Assembly (NCBI GenBank): GCA_020724775.1
Contig: DYGG01000029.1
Location: 1 to 41,253 of the forward strand
DNA from: Ignavibacterium sp.
GTDB taxonomy: Bacteria; Zixibacteria; MSB-5A5; GN15; PGXB01
Direction: 5' to 3'
Length of the DNA: 41,253 nt
Every line of letters starts with the position of its first letter. The stretch's first letter is position 1. Positions 1 through 8,410 of the stretch are shown here, piece after piece. The translations under genes and the position numbers were made by a program. A model generated the notes under the pieces. The model was not told the DNA's origin. It was given only the letters and a program-made list of their open reading frames with translations, and did no database searches.

Positions 1-843
1 GATGGCGCCCATCTTGGAATCTATTTCATCGGCATAAAACAGAATGAAGGCTTCCGGAATCTGAGGCACCACCGGCGAGGCGTATTCAAGCATCCCCTGA
101 TGCGAGAGAATCATATGGCGCAGGCGCATCAGCAGGTTGGGCGGAAACGACTCCATCTGCTCGGCGCGTCTCGCCACGATATGGTCCGCCCAGCAGATAT
201 GCCCAATCAATCGCCCCTCATCGGAATAGTCGATGAAGGACGTAATCTTGTACTGAGAAATCTTCCCCATATCGTGAAACAGTCCGCCGCATATTAGCAG
301 GTCTTTATCGAGCCGGGGATAGCGCAGGGAGATATCGAGGCAGAGTTCGGCGACATTGACAGAGTGCTCGGCAAGACCGCCGATGCAGGCATGATGCCAT
401 AGTTTACCGGCGGCCGCCGTCAGATAGGCTTTGAAGAACAGTTCGTCTCCCCAAAAACTGTTCAGCAGTTTCCGCAGGTGCCCATTCTCTACCCTTTCGC
501 TCAAAGCGAGAACTTTCCCCCGCAGTTCCTCTTCGGAAAAACGGGAACGGGGAAGAATCTGCGCCAGGTCATACTCATCACTTTTTGCCAGCCTGATTTT
601 GACTACCTTCAGTTGCGGTTTGCCCCGATAATCACCGACGACTCCCTTGACTTTGACCACTTCCCCCTCTTTCAGTTCTTCCAGCGCCGGAAGTTCCGGT
701 TCCCACCATACTCCCGAGATACGACCGGAGGCATCGCCGAACTCAAAGGTCATAAAATTATTCCCGGAATATTCCTTCAATTCCGCCTTGCGAATGCTGA
801 GATAGGCGGTGACCGTGTCATTGAGAACAAAATCTTTTATCAT
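1..843 (-). CDS. yhaM: YhaM/CBF1-type 3'-5' exoribonuclease, 3' end outside window
   Basis: The frame runs from ATG at 843 to the left edge without a stop (281 codons seen), so the C-terminus is missing. Residues about 10-90 look like an OB-fold nucleic-acid-binding domain. Residues about 140-281 are an HD phosphohydrolase domain with His160 (GLAEHSV), His190-Asp191 (GLFHDMGK), His243, His248 and Asp272 as candidate metal ligands. This OB plus HD order is that of the YhaM/CBF1 family, metal-dependent enzymes that trim RNA (and DNA) 3' ends in the cytoplasm. Family members are usually a little over 300 residues, so only a short tail is lost. The gene diverges from lptF across about 105 bases. 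No strong Shine-Dalgarno precedes the ATG; an in-frame GTG lies eight codons further upstream and is less likely. The family call is by motif and architecture; the substrate is inferred. Confidence 0.85.
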   Translation of the reverse strand, partial: MIKDFVLNDTVTAYLSIRKAELKEYSGNNFMTFEFGDASGRISGVWWEPELPALEELKEGEVVKVKGVVGDYRGKPQLKVVKIRLAKSDEYDLAQILPRSRFSEEELRGKVLALSERVENGHLRKLLNSFWGDELFFKAYLTAAAGKLWHHACIGGLAEHSVNVAELCLDISLRYPRLDKDLLICGGLFHDMGKISQYKITSFIDYSDEGRLIGHICWADHIVARRAEQMESFPPNLLMRLRHMILSHQGMLEYASPVVPQIPEAFILFYADEIDSKMGAI

Positions 844-873
844 AAATCTGGTCCGGGGTACATCCCGCACTGT

Positions 874-901
874 AAAATAAAGAGATTCCTTGCGAAGGCA
901 A
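874..901 (-). promoter_or_regulatory. possible promoter for the yhaM-like gene
   Basis: On the minus strand, TTGCCT (896-901) is followed after 16 bases by TATTTT (874-879). Each box matches the sigma70 consensus at four of six positions. It would start transcription about 25 bases before the ATG. Weak support. Confidence 0.35.
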
Positions 902-914
902 AGCGATTTTTCTT

Positions 915-941
915 TTGCCCCGGCGCTTGAGATTTTATATT
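915..941 (+). promoter_or_regulatory. possible promoter for lptF, very close to the start codon
   Basis: TTGCCC (915-920) and TATATT (936-941) are separated by 15 bases. The -10-like box ends seven bases before the ATG at 949, so a transcript from it would have almost no leader. No Shine-Dalgarno is visible before that ATG, which agrees with leaderless translation. The -35 spacing is poor. Confidence 0.35.
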
Positions 942-948
942 GAACGAT

Positions 949-2271
949 ATGATTAAAATCCTGAATCGATATATCCTGACCGAGCATATCCCGCCATTTT
1001 TCTTTTCCGTCTTCATCATCACCTTTGTTCTGGTGCTGGAGACGATTCCCAAGATAGTGGAGATGGTCATTGATAAGAATATTTCAGCCGGGGTGGTCTT
1101 TGAACTGATATTTCTCAACCTTGCCTGGATGATAGCGCTTTCGGTGCCGATGGCGGTGCTGGTCGCTACGCTTCTGGCGTTCGGGCGGTTGACCTCCGAT
1201 TCAGAGATAGTCGCCATCAAGACTTCTGGTATAAATTTGATGCGGATTCTCTTTCCGCTTATGATAGCGGCGGCCCTTTTGACCGCAGCCATGATTGAAT
1301 TTAACGACAAAGTCCTGCCGGACTGGAATCACCGGGCAAGAGTGCTAACCGGCGATATCCGTTCCATGCGCCCCACCCTGACCTTCAGACCGGGGGTCTT
1401 TATTACCGATGTCTCCGGCTATATTATCCTCATTAATAAAATCAACCACACGACATCGGAGGTTGAGGGGGTGCGTATCACCGATTCCAAAGATCCCCGG
1501 CAGCCGCGCCTTATTGTGGCGGAATCAGGCTTGATGAAATTCATCGACAACGGGCAGACCGTGCAATTTACTCTTTACAACGGCGAGCTGCATATGCTCG
1601 ATGCCCGCGACCCTGCCAATTATCGCAAAATTGACTTCAAAGAGCAGGTTATAAATGTCGGCGGGGTTGGTTCGGAACTACGGCGTTCGGAATCGACCTT
1701 CCGCACCGACCGGGAGATGAATATTGCCCAGATGAAAGAAGTGGTGGTAAGGGCTGATAGCGCTATCATGCCGTTTCGTCAGCGGACCGAGAAGAGCATT
1801 GAGAATAAATTGAATTTCCTGTTCTCCGATTCCTTGAAATATCCATATGATTCGACGCTTACAGATTCCGCGGCGCTGACTCTTCTCAAGGTCGATATGC
1901 AGAGTCTATACCTGAAACTGAAGCGGGAAGGGGAGCAGATTAACGAACAGAAGAAGACGGTGCACAAATACCAGATTGAGATTTATAAAAAGTACTCCAT
2001 ACCGGCCGCATCGTTTGCCTTCATTTTGATCGGTGCACCCCTGGGAATTCTGTCGCGTCGGGGGGGGATGGGAGTCGCTGTGACCATTTCACTGCTCCTA
2101 TTTACCGTCTATTGGGCATTTTTGATTGGGGGTGAAGACCTCTCTGACCGGGGCTATATTTCGCCGTTCTGGGCGATGTGGTCGGCTAATATACTGGTCG
2201 GGGGAATCGGGCTCTATCTTCTGGTAAAAGTGATTACCGAGCGTCCCTTATTCGCCTTCTTCCGGAGATGA
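949..2271 (+). CDS. lptF: LptF-type permease of the lipopolysaccharide export ABC transporter
   Basis: This is an inner-membrane permease half that, with LptG and the ATPase LptB, pulls lipopolysaccharide out of the membrane towards the periplasmic bridge. The 440-residue product has the YjgP/YjgQ layout: an N-terminal amphipathic start, three membrane helices in the first 110 residues, a periplasmic beta-jellyroll domain (about 120-260), a charged helical stretch (about 290-350), then three C-terminal helices. The SEIVAIKTSG motif after the second helix is typical. ATG at 949 is preferred over TTG at 940 because family members begin close to the first helix. lptG follows after one base, so the two are translationally coupled. 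No lptB or lptC is in the window. Assignment as LptF rather than LptG rests on gene order. Confidence 0.9.
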   Translation: MIKILNRYILTEHIPPFFFSVFIITFVLVLETIPKIVEMVIDKNISAGVVFELIFLNLAWMIALSVPMAVLVATLLAFGRLTSDSEIVAIKTSGINLMRILFPLMIAAALLTAAMIEFNDKVLPDWNHRARVLTGDIRSMRPTLTFRPGVFITDVSGYIILINKINHTTSEVEGVRITDSKDPRQPRLIVAESGLMKFIDNGQTVQFTLYNGELHMLDARDPANYRKIDFKEQVINVGGVGSELRRSESTFRTDREMNIAQMKEVVVRADSAIMPFRQRTEKSIENKLNFLFSDSLKYPYDSTLTDSAALTLLKVDMQSLYLKLKREGEQINEQKKTVHKYQIEIYKKYSIPAASFAFILIGAPLGILSRRGGMGVAVTISLLLFTVYWAFLIGGEDLSDRGYISPFWAMWSANILVGGIGLYLLVKVITERPLFAFFRR

Positions 2272-2272
2272 A

Positions 2273-3352
2273 ATGCTTAAAGTCGTTGACCGCTATCTCC
2301 TTCGCTACTTTCTCTCCGCGCTGCTGTTGGTCGCTTTTGCCTTCGGCATCCTGATTGTCATTATCAATATGATTGAAGAGTTGCGCGATTTCATCGATAA
2401 CCGAGTGCCGCTGCTTGAAGTTGTCACTTACTATGCCTATTTCGCCGGTTGGATTCTCAAATCGTTCCTGCCGGTCTTCGTCCTTCTGGCGGCGCTGATT
2501 TCAATCGGAATTCTGGCCCGTCGCAATGAGATTCTGGCCATGAAAACCAGCGGCCTATCGCTTTATCGGATCGCGGCGCCGCTTCTCCTCTTTTCGTTTC
2601 TTCTCAGTCTCGGGCATATCTATTACAACGAATTTGTTTTCCCGGAACCGAATAAGAAGCGGGTGGAAATGAAAGAATACACCATCAAAAAGCGCCCCCG
2701 CGAATCACGCGAAACCTCCCGCAATATCTATCGCCAGGTCAGCAAAGACCTTTTTTTCATTATAAACACCTATAATGTCGCCGCCCGCGAAGGAGCCGAT
2801 ATCAAACTGTATCGTTCGGTGGATAACCGTCTGACGGAATTCACTACCGCCAAAAAGATCAGATATACCGAGAACAATTGGATGCTTTACGACGGCGTCC
2901 GCAGGGTTTTTGGAGACAGTTCTGAAGCATATTTTACTTTTGATTCGCTCTCGGCCGCCTATATTCAAGACAAACCGTCCGATTTCGAAGTGCCGCTGGG
3001 AAAACCTGAGGATATGGGATACCGGGAACTGGAGCGGTATATTGAACTGATGAAACGGACCGGGGGACCTTACCGCCGTGAACTGGTTGACCTCAAAATC
3101 AAACTGGCATTCCCCTTTTCTTCGTTTATAGTCATCCTGATATGCGTCCCGATCGCCTCCAATCCCAAGCGGGGGGGAATCGCCGTATCTTTTGCCATGG
3201 GCGCCGGCATTGCCCTTCTCTACTTTGTTGCCTTTAAATTGACGCAGTCTTTCGGTTATAACGAAAAACTCTCTCCCGACATCGCGGCATGGGGCATCAA
3301 TGCCGCCTTTTTCCTGGTCGGGCTGGTGATACTGCTTACATCGAAGAAATAG
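2273..3352 (+). CDS. lptG: LptG-type permease of the lipopolysaccharide export ABC transporter
   Basis: Second permease of the LptBFG transporter, 359 residues. It repeats the fold of its upstream neighbour: helices at about 10-35, 60-85 and 98-120, the conserved NEILAMKTSGLS segment, a periplasmic domain at about 130-260, and three C-terminal helices ending LLTSKK. A GGAG Shine-Dalgarno lies inside the end of lptF (2263-2266) and the ATG follows the lptF stop by one base, as expected for equal production of the two halves. It is the last gene of its transcription unit; a hairpin lies 21 bases after the stop. The presence of both genes implies an outer membrane with LPS or a similar glycolipid. 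Confidence 0.9.
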   Translation: MLKVVDRYLLRYFLSALLLVAFAFGILIVIINMIEELRDFIDNRVPLLEVVTYYAYFAGWILKSFLPVFVLLAALISIGILARRNEILAMKTSGLSLYRIAAPLLLFSFLLSLGHIYYNEFVFPEPNKKRVEMKEYTIKKRPRESRETSRNIYRQVSKDLFFIINTYNVAAREGADIKLYRSVDNRLTEFTTAKKIRYTENNWMLYDGVRRVFGDSSEAYFTFDSLSAAYIQDKPSDFEVPLGKPEDMGYRELERYIELMKRTGGPYRRELVDLKIKLAFPFSSFIVILICVPIASNPKRGGIAVSFAMGAGIALLYFVAFKLTQSFGYNEKLSPDIAAWGINAAFFLVGLVILLTSKK

Positions 3353-3372
3353 AGGGATTAACCGGACAGTCC

Positions 3373-3398
3373 AAAAAAAGGCGGCTTATCGCCGCCTT
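3373..3398 (-). terminator. Rho-independent terminator of the hutH-like gene
   Basis: An eight-base-pair GC-rich stem (3378-3385 with 3391-3398) has a five-base loop. On the minus strand it is followed by a run of seven T (3373-3379 read in reverse). It lies between convergent genes and could also stop lptG transcripts, but the T tract faces hutH. Confidence 0.85.
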
Positions 3399-3424
3399 CT
3401 GAAATCGCCGCGAGTTTCCAAACT

Positions 3425-4948
3425 CTATTCAAGCGGCCCGACTACCCCTTCCACTTCTCTCAAAATCTCGCCCGTTTCAACCAGTTCTTTCATTCTGGTA
3501 TGATCGGGGTAGAGGGGACGGTCAATATCCAGAAATTCGACACAGCGCCGAATCACTTCCTTCGCCTTGCTGGTGCCTTTCCCGAACTTGTAATCCCGAA
3601 GGTCGAGCGCCTGCGCCGCCGCCATCATCTCAATTCCCAATACCCCGTAACCGTTATCCAGAATCTGAAAATTCTTTATGGCGGTGTTCATTCCCATTGA
3701 GACAAAATCCTCCTGGTCAGCCGCGGCCGGAATCGACTGAATCGACGCCGGCATGGAGAGAATTCTCTGTTCGACTATGAGCGAATCGGCCGTGTACTGG
3801 CTCAGCATCAGGCCCGAAAACATGCCGGCTCCCTTTGTCAGAAACGGCGGCAGACCGACACTGAGAGCGGGGTTATTCAGGCGGTTCATTCTTCTCTCCG
3901 ACAGAACGGAGACCATGGTAATAGCCGCTCCCACCATATCCATTGGCAGAGAAACCGGCGTCCCCTGGAAATTGGCTCCGGAGAGATGCAGGTTTTCATC
4001 GGCAAAGAATATCGGGTTGTCGCCTACCCCGTTGAGCTCGATTTCCACCTGTGAGCGGGCATATGCCAGGGCGTCATGCGCCGCTCCGATAACCTGCGGC
4101 GAGGAGCGCATAGAATAAGCGTCCTGAACCTTGCATTTTCTTCGACCCTCGGCGAGGTCGCCTCCCTCGACACATTTCCGTATCGCCCGGGCGGAGCGGA
4201 TAGCGCCGGGGAATCCTCTCACCTCGTGAATCTTGGGGTGATACGGTTTCATATTCGCCTGGAGCGCCTCCAACGACATTGCGGTGGCGATTTCCGCCTG
4301 GCGCAACCACCTGTCGGCGTCAACCAGTAGGATGGCGCTCATCGCGGTCAGCATATTTGAGCCGTTTATAAATCCCAGCCCGTCGCGCGCCTTCAGACCG
4401 GGAACCGGTATTCCGGCTCTTTCAAACGCCATTTTTCCTTCCAGGAGTTCCCCTTTGTAGTATGCTTTCCCCTCACCCATCATCAGTAGCGCCATCTGCG
4501 CCATCGGAGCCAGGTCACCGCAGGCCCCCACCGAGCCTTTCTGACAAACATAAGGGATCACCCCCCGGTTCAGCATCTCCACCATGGTTAGAGTAATTTC
4601 GGGACGGATACCGGAATGCCCCTTGGCGTGCACGTTAATTCTCGATGCCAGCGCCCCCCGGACATATTCTAACGGCGCCGGGTCCCCGATACCGGCGGCA
4701 TGGTTATATACCAGATACTTCTGGAACTCCTCAACCTGGTCGTCAGTCAGGACCACCTCAGAAAACTCCCCGATACCGGTATTTATACCATACATTATCT
4801 CACGGGCTTCGATTTTTTTCTCGAGCATCGCCCGGCACCGCTTTATTCGCTCCAGCGCTTCCGGAGCCAGCCGAACTTCTTCGTTATTCCGGGCAATAGA
4901 ACTCAGTTTTTCTATGTTTAATCCGCTGCCATTTAGTACTACAGTCAT
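3425..4948 (-). CDS. hutH: Histidine ammonia-lyase family protein with an Ala-Cys-Gly MIO triad
   Basis: A 507-residue member of the aromatic amino acid lyase family, which eliminates ammonia from histidine to give urocanate using an MIO electrophile. Family marks are YGINTG (Tyr53 region), NHAAGIG, VQDAYSMR and QEDFVSMG. The acidic residue in QED is typical of histidine lyases, whereas Phe/Tyr lyases usually have NQD. The MIO triad, normally Ala-Ser-Gly, reads Ala-Cys-Gly: residue 143 is TGC at 4520-4522. The usual GGNFH is GANFQ, and QEDHVSM has Phe for His. A good AGAGG Shine-Dalgarno sits just before the ATG. No hutU, hutI or hutG is nearby, so a complete histidine-utilisation operon is not present here. 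Substrate is therefore uncertain; another aromatic or imidazole amino acid is possible. Confidence 0.85.
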   Translation of the reverse strand: MTVVLNGSGLNIEKLSSIARNNEEVRLAPEALERIKRCRAMLEKKIEAREIMYGINTGIGEFSEVVLTDDQVEEFQKYLVYNHAAGIGDPAPLEYVRGALASRINVHAKGHSGIRPEITLTMVEMLNRGVIPYVCQKGSVGACGDLAPMAQMALLMMGEGKAYYKGELLEGKMAFERAGIPVPGLKARDGLGFINGSNMLTAMSAILLVDADRWLRQAEIATAMSLEALQANMKPYHPKIHEVRGFPGAIRSARAIRKCVEGGDLAEGRRKCKVQDAYSMRSSPQVIGAAHDALAYARSQVEIELNGVGDNPIFFADENLHLSGANFQGTPVSLPMDMVGAAITMVSVLSERRMNRLNNPALSVGLPPFLTKGAGMFSGLMLSQYTADSLIVEQRILSMPASIQSIPAAADQEDFVSMGMNTAIKNFQILDNGYGVLGIEMMAAAQALDLRDYKFGKGTSKAKEVIRRCVEFLDIDRPLYPDHTRMKELVETGEILREVEGVVGPLE

Positions 4949-5139
4949 AATTTCCTCTCATCGATTCAATTCAAATTCAGACTAATGCCTTCCCTTTCAA
5001 ACTGAAGGCTCATTCATCCTGAAGTCCGGAGGAATCTTTGGGTCGGTAACGCGACATAACAACCGGAGGTGTCGCACCAAACGGTACCGCCTGCGATAAT
5101 GTTGCAGAATATAGTCTCATTATATGCCGTTGAATATAT

Positions 5140-5189
5140 ATTTGCCCCTGACTAAGTCAATAGGTCAGGTCTCATAGTAATGGGCAAAT
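5140..5189. repeat. two-part inverted repeat in the hutH/lpoB-like intergenic region
   Basis: The gap 4949-5289 is 341 bases with no convincing gene. It holds an eight-base outer stem (5140-5147 with 5182-5189) and a five-base inner stem (5148-5152 with 5164-5168), with a 13-base bulge on the right arm. It could fold as RNA on either strand; function unknown. Confidence 0.45.
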
Positions 5190-5218
5190 CAGCCGATAAG
5201 ATAAAAAACAGTTGCGTA

Positions 5219-5234
5219 ATAGATTGAAATCTAT
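5219..5234. promoter_or_regulatory. 16-base perfect palindrome, operator-like
   Basis: ATAGATT-GA-AATCTAT is perfectly symmetric (7-2-7). It lies 55 bases before the GTG start of the LpoB-like gene and overlaps a possible weak -35 box (TTGAAA, 5224-5229). It is likely a repressor or activator site; the protein is unknown. Confidence 0.45.
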
Positions 5235-5289
5235 GAAGTTTGGTTTCATTACAGGACAATAGAAGGGAAACAATATGAAAGGAGAAATT

Positions 5290-5886
5290 GTGAAAAAGAC
5301 TCTCTTAGTCCTTCTGTTAGGACTACTGGCGGCAGGATGCGGTTCCTCCAAGAAAGTCTATCGTATTGAGCCGGGGACAGTTACCGATCTGAGCGGGAGA
5401 TGGAACGACACCGATGCCCGTCTGGTTGCCGAGGAGATGATTCGAGACTGTGTATCGCGCCCCTGGCTGACCGAATTTGCGGCCGCCAAAGGAGCCAGGC
5501 CGGTGGTAACGGTCGGCACCATTCGCAATAACAGCAGTGAGCATATCGATACGGAAGTTTTCACCACCGATTTTGAAAGAGAATTAATCAACAGCGGGCA
5601 GGTTCGTTTTGTCGCCAGTCGCGACCAGAAACAGGAGATTCGCGAGGAGCGTTTCGACCAGCAGGAATTCGCCTCTCCCGAGACCATGAAGCAGATTCGT
5701 GCCGAAACCGGCGCCGATTTCATACTTCTCGGCGGCATCAAAAGCATCGTTGACGAAGTGGAAGGGGTGCGGGTTGTATTCTATCAGACCGACCTGGAGA
5801 TGGTCAACATCGAAAGCATGGAAAAGGTCTGGATAGGCACCAAGAAAATCAAGAAAGAGATCTCGCGCAGCAAGACCAAGTGGTAA
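5290..5886 (+). CDS. LpoB-like lipoprotein, putative activator of a penicillin-binding protein
   Basis: A 198-residue secreted lipoprotein. The product begins MKKTLLVLLL and reaches a lipobox-like LAAGC at about residue 17, so it should be lipidated and sit in the periplasm facing the wall. The rest resembles the LpoB/CsgG-type alpha-beta domain (COG3417), which in enterobacteria stimulates PBP1B glycosyltransferase activity. The start is taken as GTG at 5290 because AGGAG (5280-5284) lies five bases upstream and this gives a compact signal peptide. ATG at 5275 would add five residues. The last codons overlap the next gene by seven bases, so the two are probably made together. Activation of a PBP is inferred from the family; no PBP gene is in view. 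Confidence 0.8.
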   Translation: MKKTLLVLLLGLLAAGCGSSKKVYRIEPGTVTDLSGRWNDTDARLVAEEMIRDCVSRPWLTEFAAAKGARPVVTVGTIRNNSSEHIDTEVFTTDFERELINSGQVRFVASRDQKQEIREERFDQQEFASPETMKQIRAETGADFILLGGIKSIVDEVEGVRVVFYQTDLEMVNIESMEKVWIGTKKIKKEISRSKTKW

Positions 5887-7295
5887 ACTCCGCCGTTCAA
5901 AAGCGCGTTGCTGCAGGAGCAGGAGCGGTTTTCCTGCTCCTGGTTAGCTATTTCTTTTCCGGCTGCGGCTCTATGGCGACCCGCAAGGGATTCTATGACC
6001 CGATTGCGCTCGAACTTCAAAACGGCAATTATGCCGCTGCCGTGCAACAACTGGAAAAGGCTAAGGCAGAGGGGAAGTATGACGGTAAAGACCGCTTCCT
6101 CTACTATGCCGAAGCCGGTTTCGGGTATCATTATGCCTTTGAATTCGACTCCAGCATCAGCCGCTTAACTGATGCCGAAAATGCCGCGGAGGAACTATTT
6201 ACGCGAAGCATCTCACGGGCCGCTCTCTCCATGATTCTGAACGACAATGCTCTGGAGTACGCCGGCGAAGATTATGAAGTCCTCTACACCAATCTCTTCA
6301 AGGCGCTCAATTTCATTGCCAAGAACAACAGTGAGGGAGCCTTTGTTGAAATCCTGCGGGCTAATGAAAAACTGAATCTGCTGGAAGCCAAGTACAACGA
6401 GGCGGCGCGACAATATAATGCCGGCCTTAATACCGACACGGCAAAAATAAGGCTGGAGTATCAGGCAAAAAAAATTCGCTTCAACAATTCCGCCTTTGCC
6501 CGATATCTGAGTATGCATATGTACGCCGCCGCCGGCAAGATGGATGACGCCCGCATTGACCACGAATTCCTTCAGAACGCTTTTCTGGAACAGCCCCATA
6601 TCTACAATTTCGAGCCTCCTCCGGTGCAGTACCGCTCCAAGCAGGGGATATTAAGCATTATTGGTTTGACAGGGTTGTCGCCTGTCAAGGAAGAACTGGC
6701 GCTGCGGCTTCGAACCGATAAGGACCTCGACCTGATTCAGGTCTTTTACACCGACCCCGAGCGGCAGGAAACCGAATATGGCCACGTCCCGGCGCCAATT
6801 GGTGAAGATTACTACTTCAAGTTCTCCATACCGGAGATTGTGTCAAGACCCTCTGCGATAGAGAGAATTGAGATCACTGCCAATGATCGTCTATTAGGAG
6901 AACTGCATCTGCTTGAAGATGTGGGAAAGGTAGCGCAGGAAACTTTCGAAGCCAAAAAATCTCTGATTTATCTTCGCACTATCGCTCGCGCCGTCACCAA
7001 GGGGCTGGCAACGCACAAAATGAAGAAAAAGGCTGATACCGGAGGCCTGGGCGGATGGCTCAAGAAGGCGGCGATTGATGTCGCCTCCGACGTATCCGAA
7101 AATGCCGATTTGCGATGCTGCCGGATGCTTCCGGGAAAAATCTATGCGGCAGATTTTGAACTCCCCCCTGGAACCTATGACCTAAATATCCGCTTTTACG
7201 GATTCGGAGGCATTTTGCTGGAAGAAAGAATTATCCCCCAATATGAAGTCCTGAAAAACGGTCTCAACCTCGTGGAGACCTTCTGCCTTCGGTGA
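5880..7295 (+). CDS. COG3014-like lipoprotein of unknown function
   Basis: A 471-residue protein that starts with GTG inside the end of the LpoB-like gene, with no clear Shine-Dalgarno, so translation is probably coupled. A signal sequence with a hydrophobic core and FSGC lipobox at about residue 29 predicts a lipoprotein. Residues about 40-240 are helical and TPR-like (segments such as NGNYAAAVQQLEKA and AGKMDDARIDHEF). Residues about 270-471 look mainly beta, with DKDLDLIQVFYTDPE and the ending NLVETFCLR. Proteins of this type are often encoded next to LpoB-like lipoproteins, suggesting a shared envelope role. That link is inference and no biochemical activity can be read from the sequence. 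Confidence 0.7.
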   Translation: MVNSAVQKRVAAGAGAVFLLLVSYFFSGCGSMATRKGFYDPIALELQNGNYAAAVQQLEKAKAEGKYDGKDRFLYYAEAGFGYHYAFEFDSSISRLTDAENAAEELFTRSISRAALSMILNDNALEYAGEDYEVLYTNLFKALNFIAKNNSEGAFVEILRANEKLNLLEAKYNEAARQYNAGLNTDTAKIRLEYQAKKIRFNNSAFARYLSMHMYAAAGKMDDARIDHEFLQNAFLEQPHIYNFEPPPVQYRSKQGILSIIGLTGLSPVKEELALRLRTDKDLDLIQVFYTDPERQETEYGHVPAPIGEDYYFKFSIPEIVSRPSAIERIEITANDRLLGELHLLEDVGKVAQETFEAKKSLIYLRTIARAVTKGLATHKMKKKADTGGLGGWLKKAAIDVASDVSENADLRCCRMLPGKIYAADFELPPGTYDLNIRFYGFGGILLEERIIPQYEVLKNGLNLVETFCLR

Positions 7296-7330
7296 AAGTG
7301 CCGTCGCATCAACGCCCCGATAAAGCGCCG

Positions 7331-8395
7331 CTATTTCTCTAATTCCGCTTTAAGAAAATCAATCACTTTCACCGGCGTCGGGTCAACGTTGTTCAACACA
7401 GCCAAATAGAAAGACATAAAATCGCCCAACTGTATCAGCGAAAAAAGCCTTCCCAGCGTGAAATCGCCGTGTGAAAATATATCGACTACTTCTATCCGGG
7501 TATTCTCGATAATCTGGCGGACAATCTCCATCCGTCGCTTTATCCGGTCGTGGTCGTCGTTATCACGAAGGTAAACGACTATCAGTTTATCTCGATATGG
7601 CTCGATAACATTCCACCCGACCAGTTCGTTATGATTGAACTCTGCAAACTGATTATTGAAGGCAAGACACTTGGCGTTTTCGCAGATTTGCCCCTTCCAG
7701 CGGGTGCCGACGGCGTCAGTCAGTTCCGGACCCGAATATACGATCGGGAGCCGATTGTGAAGTTTCCATGCCAGCGCCTTTGCCGGATTCTTGTCGGTAC
7801 CTACTTCGACGGCGTAACGGTCGCGATACGCCTTCAGCCCCATCGCCAGTTCCTCAATGTCGCCGTCGACCTTGCCGGTCAGCCCCAGTTTCGCCAAAAG
7901 ATAAAGCAGCGGCACAAAAGAAAACCCCAGAGCCGCGCGCGGCGGGTATCCTTTCGGAAGTTCCACCAGCGGGTATTTCTTCTTGCGGGCTATCTCCGCC
8001 ACCTTTCCCCCGGAGGTGATACAGGCGATTCTGGCTTTCTTTTTCATCGCCTCATTCATCGCCGAAAGAGTCTCTTCGGTATTCCCGGAATACGAAGAAA
8101 TCACCACCAGTGACTTATTATTGGCAAAAGCCGGGAGACGATAGTGCCGGCAGATATAGAAGGGTATCTTGAATGACCCTTGCAGATAAGAGCGGACCAG
8201 GTCGCCTCCAATGGCAGAACCGCCCATGCCCGCGACTATGACGTTGCTGATACCTGCATATTCTTTCCTGTCAATCTTTATCCCTTTCCCGATCTGCATT
8301 GCCTGCTCAATCTGTTCCGGAAAACAATAGATTTTTTCATACATCCCCTGGGGGTCGAGTTCTTTCATTTTCTCGATATCATTAAGCAAGTCCAT
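7331..8395 (-). CDS. Bifunctional phosphoglucose/phosphomannose isomerase
   Basis: A 354-residue SIS-domain isomerase that interconverts glucose-6-P or mannose-6-P with fructose-6-P in the cytoplasm. Two SIS halves are visible. The first carries GMGGSAIGG (about 56-64) and SSYSGNTEET (about 100-109), both sugar-phosphate contacts. PPRAALGFSF at about 151 and FNHNELVGW at about 246 are marks of the archaeal/bacterial bifunctional family. A GGGAG-type ribosome site precedes the ATG. It lies 15 bases after ptsP and is probably the last gene of that operon, linking phosphotransfer to hexose-phosphate entry. It converges with the COG3014-like gene; no clear terminator was seen in the 35-base gap. 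Confidence 0.9.
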   Translation of the reverse strand: MDLLNDIEKMKELDPQGMYEKIYCFPEQIEQAMQIGKGIKIDRKEYAGISNVIVAGMGGSAIGGDLVRSYLQGSFKIPFYICRHYRLPAFANNKSLVVISSYSGNTEETLSAMNEAMKKKARIACITSGGKVAEIARKKKYPLVELPKGYPPRAALGFSFVPLLYLLAKLGLTGKVDGDIEELAMGLKAYRDRYAVEVGTDKNPAKALAWKLHNRLPIVYSGPELTDAVGTRWKGQICENAKCLAFNNQFAEFNHNELVGWNVIEPYRDKLIVVYLRDNDDHDRIKRRMEIVRQIIENTRIEVVDIFSHGDFTLGRLFSLIQLGDFMSFYLAVLNNVDPTPVKVIDFLKAELEK

Positions 8396-8410
8396 GGCAC
8401 TCCCTGCACG

